64,000 nucleotides of DNA from Schistocerca nitens (lineage: Eukaryota; Arthropoda; Insecta; Orthoptera; Acrididae): assembly GCF_023898315.1 (NCBI RefSeq), contig NC_064619.1, positions 498,080,594 through 498,144,593 of the forward strand, in the 5' to 3' direction. Position numbers and translations under genes: made by a program. Each line of letters begins with the position of its first letter. The stretch's first letter is position 1. Below the pieces are notes generated by a model, which did no database searches, had not been told where the DNA came from, and saw only the letters and a list, made by a program, of their open reading frames with translations. Shown here one piece after another: positions 10,640-21,675 of this stretch.

Positions 10640-12439
10640 AGATCCAGCAGAAAGATATGTAAAAACTTATTATAGGTTAAGTGAACATTTTAGAGTCTTT
10701 GAATGCTAAGCCACAATATTCGGAAGCAGCAGTAGTTGAACAAGGAGGCCGATGACCAACGAAATTTGCACAGCAGCAGTCAGCAATTTGGCAGATCAGT
10801 GACCAAGCAGAATGGGCAATGCTTACCAGGAGAACAACGACCAGTACAGTTCACACATCAGCATTCAGCATTCCAGGAACTGTCATCATACTGAACTCCT
10901 GTGCGTGACGTATCTGGTGACGCCGAGGAGGATGACAGGGCAATGTCTGGCCACGCCAGCGTAGATGTAAAACAAGGAAAGCTGGTACGTGTGTCGACGT
11001 TGGTCACATTTTGCCCAACGTGAGAAGCATAGATCAACAACCAAAGAGTCAGTTGTCACCCTAGAAACTTTGTGACATTGGCAAAAACAAATGGGCATGA
11101 GGGGGTCCTTTGAGGGGAGAAAGAAGAAATGTAGAAACATCACCTGGACAGACAAACTGATGGTTAGTCAGCGGACGTCACTCTTCACTGCAATGACTTG
11201 GTCACTACACTGCTTGACAGAAGATGATGTCAGTACCATACCAATAGGTCAACGCAGAAGATGCTATCCCAGATATTACCAGAAAGGAGTTCACATGGTA
11301 CTTACCCAGGTGGCTGGTGAGGACAATGGGACTGCAGCTTCACCAAATGAGTCACCTGTGAACCTAGAGGTTGACGAATTCCGCCAGAAGATGCCGAACC
11401 TGGGGGAAGCTGGTTCGATTCCAGGACGGAGCAATCCACGCCATGCAGTAGCCACTTGTTAACAACGCAACAAGCAAATTAACAAGGAGAAGACTGTGCT
11501 GCCACCACAGAAGGTCATGGGAATGGTACTGAATGGAAGAATATGCCGCCTGCTGCAACATGAGCCATCGCCATATCAGCAGTCACTGGAATCTGCTTGC
11601 TACGACTCCACACCTCACCACTGCCGTGAAGAACTGAGCAAGTTAAAACACTATATTACTCTCTTCGTTTAAAGGCTCCTATGTGCCAATAAATGACTGA
11701 TAGTGAAACTACCAATGTTTCAATCACATCTCACCTACTGAGCCAAGTAAAGAACCCATTCCACTGCCCACAAAGTGTTGCTTTCCCTCTCGCCAACCCT
11801 GACAAAAAAAGACCTTTGCTCCCCTCTGCCACTGATGCTCAATATCTAGTATCACAAAACCCCAGCCCACTACAAGTTATCAGCTTTCCAGAGTGTAATT
11901 TTGTCAAAGTGTGGCAACATTTTGATGGGTGTAACTTCATCCTTAGTAAACTGCTCCAAGGAATACCGATGATTTGAACAACCGATGGACAAGAATGTTG
12001 ACAGTATTAGAGGTTCTTTCTATGTCCATTTTAAGAGCTTGTCCGTAAAACGCAATGAGAGTGAGTCACTGTATGAAGATAAAATAGTGTTTTATCCACA
12101 ATTGGTTGAATTTCTCCTTCAATAGAGCTACTAATAATTAAGGAATGAATAACTAAGGAGAGTTTGTCTGGAGTCCATCAATATTCACTGCATCAGAAGA
12201 GTTTGACAGACATGGACGCATGCATCCTAACACTGTGAGAAACTTTTTTATAGCATTTATTTCCACCAAGTTCAATCTTTATGACCTCTTTACGGTTTTA
12301 CATTTATTATGGGAGTTTTAAATGTTATCACCACTCACCTAACACAATTTCTAACCCGAATTTTCTTTTTAACTTGTAATTTGTAGAATCTGGTTCCTGG
12401 TTTTGTATTTATCATAATTATCATAGCCTCCATTATGGT
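10640..12439. other. Unassigned region, GC-richer at 10.7-11.7 kb
   Basis: The stretch 10720-11690 has fewer A/T and more CpG than its surroundings and could be the body of an old element. I found no domain in the short open frames (for example 11091-11462). 11700-12439 is AT-rich with nothing recognised. Confidence 0.4.
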
Positions 12440-13966
12440 TCAACAGCTGTCCCTAGAAAGTTGCTCCAAAAGCAGAGAGAGTTCCATCTTAGATTTAAAG
12501 AAAGCCAAAGCCTCATAGACAAACAAAAACTGAATGAATTCAAAATTTGTGTACAGAGAGCCCTGTCGTGAGCATTCAATTAATTCAAAACTAGAATTTT
12601 ATGCACCAGTATGACAGAAACTTCAAAGAAGTACTGGTTTTGTGTTAACTCAGTAAAGGGATCAAAGATATTTGTACAGATAACTGATGACCATAACTGC
12701 ACCAAAATGGAGGATGATAGAGGGAAGGCTGAAGTACTAAATACCATTTCTCAAAGCTGGGGAAGATCTTGAGCAATCTATTACATGTCACTGGAGGAAC
12801 GAGGTATTCCTAGTGACTGGAAAAATGCGTGGGTCATTTCTGTTTTCACAATGGACTGTCAAATAGACTACAGGAATATATAGCTGACATCAGTCTGTTG
12901 TCAAATTTTAGAACACATTTTATGCTGGCGTATTATAACATTTCTGGAGGAATCAACAAGGATTCCACAAATAGTGAACATGTGAGATCGGGCTTTCTCT
13001 GTCCATTCACAGGACCCAGTGGACAGTAGATACTGATGTTCTGGTTTATCATGTGTTTTTTGGCTCCCAGAAGGCATTTAATGTAGTTCCACACCGTTGC
13101 CTAATGAATGAAATATGAGCATACAGAATATCTGATCAGCTCTGTGATTAAACTGAAGAGTTCCTAGCAAATATAATGCAGCATGATATTTTTAATGGAA
13201 ACAAATCTTCAAATGTAAAAATAACACAGGGGAGTGTTATAGGACCAGTGCTTTCACAATATACATATAAGTGACCTAGCAGATAATGTTGGTAGCTCAA
13301 TAAGACTATTTGTGGATGTAGCTGTTGTATATAGACAAATCACAGAGTTAGAAAATTATAGTGAAATACAGGAATACCTGTAGAGGATCAACACTTCATG
13401 CAGGGATTGGTAGTTCACCTTCAGCACAAACAAATGTAATGTCTGGCTCATACATAGGAGGAAAGACAGGCAGAAAGACCCATTTTTATACGATTCAAGG
13501 TTGCCGAACAATCAGTAGAAGCTGTCAGACGCATTAACTATCTAGGATTACGCTGGGCAATTTAAAGTGGAATGACCTCAAAAATAATCATAGGGAAAGC
13601 AGAAACCAGACTGAGTTTCACTGAAACAATCCTCCAGAAATGTAATCTACCCATGATGAAAAAGGCTTCTAAAACCCTCATTTGGATAGTACTTGAATAT
13701 TGCTCATCAGTCTGGAACTCTTACCAGATGGTGTTGACAAAGGAAACAGAGAAGATGCAAAGAAGAGAAGTTCCTTTCATCATAGGTTCATTGAGTAAGA
13801 GAGCCAGCATATTTTGCTCGTCCAAATCCAGTGCAGACACTATAAGAAAGATATTATGCATCATCATGTGGTTTACTAACAGTGTACATTCCCAGAAACA
13901 TCAACCAATATATTGCTTCCCATTACACGTATCTCATGAGGAGACCATGAATGTAAAATCTGAGCA

Positions 13967-15380
13967 TACACTCCTGGAAAATGAAAAAACAACACAATGA
14001 CTCAAGTGAATAAGAGCTGCTATATTTGCATGGGACATTATGAGAGGGCAGTGCATGCGATGATCAAACACGCCACACTGCGGACACGCCAGGGACTTCG
14101 TTATCTGCTGTGGAATATTGCAAGCTGCTCAGCGGTTGTTCACCACCAGAGTCAGTGGCAGCCAGTTTGCCGTGGTATACGGAGCTCCTTGTGTGTCTTC
14201 AACATTGTCAGCATGCCGTGACAGCATGTACATGATCCATTTGAGCAACTGACAGAGTTTGAGTGAGGGCGTATAGTGGGCCTGTGGGAGGCTGGATGTA
14301 CATATGGCACAACTGTGCAACACATGGGGCGAGAGGCCTCCACAGTGCATAGATGTTGTTGCCAGTGGTCAGCAGAAGGTGCACATGCCCATCAACCTGG
14401 GTCCGGGCAGCGGCGACACACAGATGCACGCCAAGACCATCGCATCTTACAAAGTGCCATCCAGGACCGCACCATCACTTCACAACAAATTAGGGACACT
14501 GTTGCTCCGGGGGTATCGCCAAGAACCATTCGCAACTGTCTCTGTGAAGCATGGCTATGATCCCGCATACGTTAGGGCATCTGCTCACGCCCCAACATCG
14601 CTCAGTCCGCCTCCAGTGGTGTCACAGTAGGCATTTATGGAAGGACAAATGGAGACATGCCATCTTCAGTGATTAGAGTCACTTCTGCCTAGGTGACAAT
14701 CACGATCGAACGCATGTGTGGCATCGTGCAGGGGAGCGCAAAAATCTGTACGACAGAGGCACACAGGACCAAAACCCAGAATCATGGTGTGGGGAGCAAT
14801 ATCCTACACTGGTCGGTCTCCACTGGTGACATTAGTGGAAACATTGAACAGTGAAAGATACATTGAAACCATTATTCAACTGGTCTTGCTACCGTTCATG
14901 CACCAACAATGCGACATGCTTTTCTAACAGGACAATGCACGTCCACAAGTCTCCTGTGCCACCCAATGTGCTCTTCGAGGTGTACACCAGCTAACCTGGC
15001 CAGCACGATCCTCAGACCTGTCCCCCATTGAGCATATTTGAGACTGGATGAAACATCGTCTTGTGCGGTCTGCACAACCGGCATGGAATACGGCCTAGCT
15101 GAGGCACCAGATGGGCAGTGCATGGCAGGCCATTCCTCAAGACTACATTCGGCACCTCTATGATTGTCTTCATGGGAGAACTGCAGCCTGCATTGCTGCA
15201 AAAGGAATGTATACACAGTACTAGCGCCGACATTGAGCACACACTGTTGACTTTACTCACTTGGGTATGGCTCTGTCTTTGTGATCATGTGTTGTATACG
15301 TCCCCAAGAGTGTGTCAATAAAATTTCCCTCTGCTGGGTCGACGAATTCATGGTGTTCTTTGACATTTTCCAGAAGTGTA
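13967..15380 (+). mobile_element. Tc1-like DNA transposon with matching ends
   Basis: The left end TACACTCCTGGAAAATG (13967-13983) and right end CATTTTCCAGAAGTGTA (15364-15380) are inverted copies with one mismatch. A TA at each edge is the target duplication expected for Tc1/mariner elements. The host LINE resumes directly at 15379. Length (about 1.41 kb) is close to the usual 1.3-1.6 kb of Tc1 elements. I recognise the terminal sequence as a common insect family. The copy is non-autonomous because its transposase is broken. Confidence 0.9.
14210..15230 (+). pseudogene. Tc1-like transposase, broken
   Basis: The HTH region is at about 14245-14560 (GRIVGLWEAGCTY, then WSAEGAH, DRTITSQQIRDTVAPGVSPRTIRN). 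The DDE part is detectable as QDNAR near 14930 and LSPIEHI near 15020, giving the second Asp and the final Glu of a DD34E-type triad. Several stops and at least two frame changes separate the parts. The intact enzyme would cut at the TA-flanked terminal repeats and paste the element elsewhere. Confidence 0.8.
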
Positions 15381-15639
15381 CAAAGATGATTTCCAGCAAT
15401 TTTCTTCCTGAGGACCATTCATGACTGTAACTGAAAATAAGAGAAGTGACGCTGGTACACAAAGTATCTTCTACCACATACCATAAAGTGGCTTGTGGAG
15501 TATGGATGTAGAAGTGTGATACTAAGCTTCTGCATGACTGATGACCACTTTCACACAGACCTGGAGTCATATTTGCTGTTGTCTGTCTTACTCTGTTTCA
15601 AGACCATAGGATAACAGGTTTTAAAAGTCTGTGTGTACA

Positions 15640-16915
15640 TTGACAATATAGGAAAAGGCAGACTGCTACTTATTGTAAAGATGACATGTTAATTTGCCAA
15701 CAGGCACAATTAAGACACTTATACATAAGCTTTTGGCTACAGTCTTTGTCAAAAAAGAAAGAGGAAACACACACCATTCATTCATTCACACAAGCAAGCA
15801 CACATCGCACACTTGTTAGCGAACTCCAGCAGCTTGGACCACAATGCCAATGAGGGACATCCTACCTGAGATCCTTTCTACCCCTCCTAAAGTGGCGTTC
15901 CATCACCCACCTAACCTCCACGACATCCTAGTCCATCCTTATGCTACTCCCAACCTCAACCCCTTGCCACAAGGATTATATCCTGTGGAAGGCCCAGGTG
16001 CAAAACATGCCCAACTGACCCACTCAGCACTTCCTATTCCAATCCAGTCACAGGTTTATCCTACCCCCTTAAGGGGCTGGGCCACCACTGAAAGCCGCGA
16101 TGTCATTTACCTGCACTGTGTAAACATTGCACAGCTTTTTATATTGGTATGACTACCAACCTGCTGTCCACCAGGTCAAATGGCCACCACCAAACTCTGG
16201 ACAAGAGCTAAGTACACCACCCTGTGGCACAACACGCAGCTTTAACATAACAGGCTTAATTTCAATGACTGCTTCACCACCTGAGCCATCTGGATCCTCC
16301 CCTCCACCTCTAGCTTTTTTGAACCGCGCAGGTGGGTTTTATTTTTACAACATATTCTCCGCTACTATAATTATCCCGGCCTCAATCTGTGGTAACATAA
16401 TGTCTGCACACTCCCCCACCTAACAGTTTCCACGCCCTCTGTCCTATCACCTTCTCCCCAATCTTGTCTCCCACCATCTTTGTTTGTCACCCTCTGACAA
16501 TGCATCCACCAATCTTTCCCCACTCCTTTCCTTTTTTGCTCCATTTACCACACCCCCTGCCCTACGATCTCCAGACACTGCCTGTTGGCATTCTAATCCC
16601 TGCACACTTCGTCAGACAGTGCTCCTCTCTCCCCCATCCATACACTGCTATCCCTTTCCCTTCCTACCCTCTCCAGATTACTTCTTCCATTCCACATGAT
16701 AACTGCTTTCTGGTCCGAGCTGCTGGAGCTGGCTGTCGTGTGTGTGAGGTGTGCATGCTTGTGTGGATGAATGGTACATGTTTCTCTTTCTCTTTCTTTT
16801 TCAGAAGAAGGCTTTGTAACTGTTTGCAACTTAACGTGTCATCTTTATGGTAAGTAACAACCTATCTTTTCCTACTTTGTTGATATTCCAGCCTGGAGTT
16901 TCCATTACATGTACA
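15640..16915 (+). mobile_element. Penelope-like element remnant
   Basis: The remnant carries the C-terminal PLE coding region. The proline-rich linker with the Cys pair (RCKTCP-like, near 15990) and the HxIYxxxC GIY-YIG-like region follow at about 16100-16200. A pyrimidine-rich 3' untranslated stretch then ends in CCTGGAGTTTCCATT near 16910, the same terminus as the PLEs at 39-48 kb. The left edge 15640-15740 is an inverted copy of the PLE end (AAGCTTTTGGC motif). The coding part is broken in several places. Confidence 0.7.
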
Positions 16916-17180
16916 GTGACAAATTCTACAAATGCATCCTCAATCTTACCTGTAATTGTGTCTTGCAGTTACCAATGTTTTATCACTTGTCTAAAATATT
17001 CAACTCTGAAATAGTCAAAATACACGTCAAGCGACCATAACATTTATTTCATTTATTTTCTGCTCATTGGATCATGTACAGAACTGCATACTTTATGATG
17101 TTGGTTGTTTTAAACATAAGATTATAATGTCCTTCTGTTTCACAGCTAAACAGATTTAAAGAAATTCAACTATACAATGA

Positions 17181-18555
17181 TACAGGGTTATTCTAAATGA
17201 TGGAGACCCATTTTCAAAAATTTGTATATATTCAAGTACAAATCGAAAATGAACAAGCTTTATACCAATGAAAAGAGGAAGTTTCAATTTTTTGGTGGAT
17301 GGCAGCGGGCAGGCAGCGATGGTTTCAGAGTCAGCCAGTAGAGTTCGAGTGGCAATAGGGCTGTCATTCCGTTTCACTGTCAGTTGTGAGTGAGATGATG
17401 TCTGTGGAGCACAAGGTTTTCTGCGATCCTGAGTTCGCAGAAAGTGAGTCGCAAATTGCAGTGCAGCAAGCATTCTGTACTAAATTCGGTATTCAACCAC
17501 CAACTCGCAAAAGCATTAGTCATTGGTTTAAGCAATTTAAACAAACTGGGAGTGCGTGCAAAGAAACAAGCACAGGCCGACTGTATGTGTCAGAGGAAGA
17601 TGTCAGACAGATTCAAGAAAGTTTTGTGCGCAGTCCCATTAAGTCTACTGATAGAGCCAGTCAAGAACTTGGAGTACCCCAACTAACTGTATGCGGTCTC
17701 GCATTTTGTGGTTATGTGCTACCAAAGATGGAGGATGACACATTTCTACAGTGTTTAATTTTTAGCGATGGACGTACCACCTTAGTGGAAAAGTCAACAG
17801 GCACAATGTTTGCATATGGGGTTTGGAAAATCCACTTTCAGCATTGCAACATGAAAGAGACTCACTGAAGATCAATGTGTTCTGTGCCGTATCCCATACA
17901 AAGGTTTATGGACCATTTTTCTTTGCAGAAAGAACTGTAATGGGAATTGCGTACCTGGACATGTTGGAACAATGGCTGTTCCCTCAATTTATGGAAGATC
18001 CCCAGGACTTCATTTTCCAACAGGCTGGAGCTCCCCCCATTGGCTCCGTGATGAATGAGGCTTTTTGAATGACTCCCTTCGTCAGAGCTGGATCAGTCGC
18101 AGGGGACTTGAGGGCCTGGCTCTGCATTCTGGCCACCGAGATGTCCTGATCTCATATCCTGTGACTATTTCTTATGGGGATATGTGAAGGAAGCTGTTTA
18201 TGTCCTGCCTCTACCAACCACTCTGAATGATCTGTGGAACCGTGTCACTGCTACCGTGCACTCAGTAACAGCACATACCCTTCCACGTGTGTGGGACGAG
18301 TCTGGCTACCGCGTCGATGTTTGCCATGCAACCAACGGTGGCCACATCGAACATCTATAACATTTCTAGTCATTAAATAATTATTAAAAAACGAATTAAT
18401 TACAAATTATTACATTTATTAAATTGATATCAAACATTATGAAAAAAACTTTGAAATTTCCTCTTTTCATTGGTATAAAGCTTGTTCATTTTGGATTGGT
18501 CCTTGAATAAATACAAAGTTTTGAAAATGGGTCCATCATTTAGAATAACCCTGTA
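17181..18555 (+). mobile_element. mariner-like element with ~110-bp terminal repeats
   Basis: The ends TACAGGGTTATTCTAAATGA (17181) and its complement (ending 18555) are inverted. The similarity continues inward for about 110 bp (17181-17295 against 18440-18555), including a shared segment ending in AAGCTTGTTCATTTT. Each edge begins with TA. Size is about 1.37 kb. The long terminal repeats are unusual for mariner, where about 30 bp is common. Confidence 0.85.
17395..18360 (+). pseudogene. Tc1/mariner-superfamily transposase, broken
   Basis: The N-terminal helix-turn-helix region is open at 17395-17868 (MMSVEHKVFC, then SISHWFKQFKQTGSACKE and SEEDVRQIQESF). It resembles the DUF4817-type HTH of insect IS630/Tc1/mariner transposases. 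The catalytic part continues at 17823-18068, with VYGPFFFAERT and FIFQQAGAP where QQDGAP is expected, so that Asp is Ala. SCDYFLWGYVKEAVY at about 18160 marks the final acidic motif in a different frame. It ends at 18360. The segment around the first catalytic Asp is shortened. Non-functional. Confidence 0.8.
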
Positions 18556-18799
18556 TAACATACCACAGCATCACATTTTTATACTGTGAATAGAAGAAAC
18601 ACATATTACCATTAAAGGGCTATCAAAATATTCTCTTAGTGAAAAGATGGAGTGCTACTATAGATATGTCTTATTTGTCTCTCAAAATGTTTTTGCATCT
18701 ATGTTTATTAGGAAAGTTTGTTGTGCACTTTTATCCCCATGTGATGGGTTGCTATTTTTACATCTATTAGTATTTGTATGCATAACATGAAGATTATCT

Positions 18800-19345
18800 T
18801 GCAGTTTTATGCAGTGATGGTGAATATCTTAATTTTTTCCACACTACTCTTACTAATTTCAAGTTTCTTGACAGGCAGCAATGCTTCCCAGATATACATA
18901 CAGGTCAATGGGGGTATTTTTAGATAAGTCCTGCACATATATTTAATGTTTTCGCTATTAATGTACTCTGTGTAGCATGGCAGTACCCCAAAATACGATT
19001 CCATATTTTGTATGCCAACAAAATATGCATCGATGCCACACAATTGCTTGCCCATTTATTTAATTTTAGTTTTCTTATGACATTAGAATCTTTATTCAGT
19101 TTTGACTTAACTTGTGCCACATGTACCTCCCATTTCATATTACTCTGGATCTACAAGCCTAATGATTTAGCCTCATTATTGTCTGCAACAGGTTGATTAT
19201 TAAAGGTGACAGTTGGTTTGAGGCATTTCTATTATACTCACAGTAAAAATGTAGGGCTATTTTTTAAGGTGACAATTGGTTTGAGGTATTTCTATTATAC
19301 TCACAGTAAAAATGTAGAGCTATTTTTTTTACTTATATAAAATAC
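18800..19345 (-). mobile_element. LINE C-terminal remnant, minus strand
   Basis: Minus-strand residues from about 19200 down to 18810 match the post-RT region of Jockey-superfamily LINEs: MKWEVHVAQVKSKLNKDSNVIRKL in part, then YKIWNRILGYCHATQ and LTCMYIWEALL. It resembles the end of the 21.7-25.1 kb LINE (NWEKH, then YGIIFWGNS). The RT core is missing. A 63-bp tandem duplication lies in its 5' part at 19203-19328. Confidence 0.6.
19203..19328. repeat. 63-bp tandem duplication
   Basis: The unit AAGGTGACAGTTGGTTTGAG... at 19203-19265 is repeated at 19266-19328 with about three differences. It lies inside the decayed LINE fragment. Confidence 0.9.
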
Positions 19346-19599
19346 TCAGCTGGCTTATGTGGGACCAACACAGCCTTGCATTTTGTTTGCTTTTGACATC
19401 ATAGCTCATCAAGTGACAGCTCAGTATTCTCTCCATCTTCTTCAAGGAGTAGGTTTATAAAATGACTATTTAAAATATAGTGTCTCTGTGTGCATGTAAA
19501 CATGGCTGGGTAATTGAAGCGATGTGCTTATGGTGCTTCTGAATGTATTCTTTTATGGTCAGAAGCATGCAGTAATAAGGAATTTACTGAAACATCCTG

Positions 19600-20000
19600 C
19601 AAAACTACAGATAATGCAGTAGCGGTGAGATTAGTTACTCAGAGGGCAGTGAGTTTGATGATGAAGTTGAATTGTCTACATTGCTGATTGTTAGGATGTA
19701 CGACATTTGAAATGGATGTGTTTAATGATATTAATGCGGTACCAGCAAAGTGTTCATTTACTGGAAGTGCAGGAAAAGTGGGACCAATAGTCAAATGATG
19801 ATCCTCTACAACTTATTGAAAGACATTTTCCGGCATATGTGCCAGCTACAAAGAAGAAAGATAACGCAACAAGAAGGTGCACAGTTTATGCATCAAAAAA
19901 TATCAGAGGAAAATCATATTACAAATCCAGAGTGTGATGGACTATGTGATGCCTGCCTGCCACAATCTGCTATACACAGAGAAATTTTTAACTTTCTGAT
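19600..20000 (+). pseudogene. Possible piggyBac-like transposase remnant
   Basis: An acidic segment (SEGSEFDDEVELS, near 19635) is followed closely by HFPAYVPATKKKDNATRRC (near 19830), YASKNIRGKSYY, and a Cys-containing CDGLCDACLPQ stretch near 19930. This order resembles the acidic N-terminus joined to the C-terminal Cys-rich zinc-binding tail of piggyBac transposases, with the DDD catalytic core deleted. Frames change between parts. No terminal TTAA repeats were located. Family call is tentative. Confidence 0.45.
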
Positions 20001-20701
20001 AAACGTTTCTGTCATTATCGTGTTCTGAAACACCTTTCGAATAAACTGCATGTTTGCAATGTCAAATACAAATTCAATTATGCTACACCCATCTCCTCCA
20101 TCCCATTCATGCCCACAGAATACATCACGGGTGAATGCAACTGTGTCCTGAAGTGAATCAGTTAAGGGGTTAAATATAGATAAGAAAAAGAGCTGTTCCA
20201 GTACAGACCTTGTGGAACACCTCACGTGAATGGGGTTTTATTTGATTAGTACTCAATGATTAATCTAGTTTTCTTGTCTATGACTGAGCCGCTACTAAGA
20301 TATACTGAAGCACTCCATTGATATTTTGTTTGTCTATGGAAACTTCAGATTAAATCAAACACAGGTACTGCAGTACCACTGCAGTTACCCAGCCTTCATT
20401 ACCACACAATATAATGTCTTAATAAATGGACTAATACAACACTTCCTGGCATAACAGTTTCATATTCAAGGGTGAAAAGCAAACAAACTGCATTTTATAA
20501 CATTAATATCTGTCTATTATGAACCAGTATTTGGATATTAGGTCATCAGATGACAATGCACTAGCATCCACAAGAGAGGCACTAGTGTGCAAGAAACCAC
20601 ACTTGTAACTAAAGATATTACCAATTGACAGACTCTTTGGTGATGAGATTTGTAGGCGATGCCAAATTGAGTGCTAATCAGTCAGGTTAGGTATATAAAA
20701 T
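20001..20701. other. Unassigned region
   Basis: No domain or repeat structure recognised. Confidence 0.4.
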
Positions 20702-21675
20702 GCTATACAAGGTAGCTGCTTACAGGAGAAACTCCCCAATGCACCACCCTCAAATTTAGTGGTAAGAGGGCCCAGTGGACAGCCCATCAAAAACTGAACA
20801 CAGATCAAGCATGGAAACAGGAAGAACATGTACTGGACTGTGAGAAAAAGCAAAACAGAAACAGTGAACATCCAAGAACAAGAACTGCAATACAAAGCAG
20901 CCAGGAAGACAAATGGCTTTGTTGTTAAATGGTTAGGGTGTCGGATGGCCAAATGGTCATGCCATGTTCATATCTTCCTTGTGCCAATCTTTCCTTCTTT
21001 CTTTTTTTTCCGCTGTTTACTCTATTCGGATTTGTGTCTGCGCTGTGTCATAACGTCCATTAACAACAGCTAGATGTAAGGGCCTATAATGACAGTTGAT
21101 TCTGCACAACACCTCTATTAGCAGAAAGGCAGTGGCTTTTGAATGGAATCCTCCACCGGAAAACACATCTGGTATGTCATACATAGCATTAGTGACGGTA
21201 TCTGTGTCATATGATAGGAATCTCCTATCAATGCATCTGCTTTGTACTGGTAAGCGAGTGAGATATGCCTCCTTGCTTGATATAGGCGTCCGTATGAATG
21301 TCAAGCAATGTTTCTGAAGTTGCATTTCATTTTGGAAGTCTTGACTCGTGAATTCCTTGGTTGTAACATAATTGATATTCGTTTAGTTGTTGTTTTCATT
21401 TCTGTGTGATGTCTATGTGGTATCTCGCCTGCTCTCACTGTTCATTACATTTACTTGTGGCAGCAACATATTCTTACCACTTGACTCATATTCTATAACC
21501 AGTGTATAGTATGACAACCGCCAAGACTACAGAAAGAGAACAAACTTTTCAATGACTGGATGGATAGGTACAAATGTTGTGAGGTGGGGGAATTGAATGA
21601 GTGTGTTTTGAACATGACTTGCATGCTAGGCAATCCAACACCGTGACCACTTACCCATGACATTGCTGCTGCCAG

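Larger units (their letters stand above)
12440..15520 (+). mobile_element. CR1/L2-like LINE split by a Tc1-like element
   Basis: Segment 12440-13968 carries the linker and RT region of the family seen at 2686-5404: KLLQKQRELHLRFK near 12460, a QSKY/KYWF linker, a degraded YIADISLLS near 12877, and C-terminal residues KIIIGKAETRLSFTETIL, LEYCSSVWNSYQM and EKMQRREVPFI in the open frame 13572-14000. The segment 15379-15520 supplies the 3' end, including the CTTGTGGAGTATGGATGTAGA terminus. The Tc1-like element sits between them at a TA. The RT core is heavily decayed. Confidence 0.75.

Noticed and set aside
16464-16853. 129-codon Pro/His-rich frame
   Set aside because: Translation of the pyrimidine-rich 3' untranslated part of a PLE.
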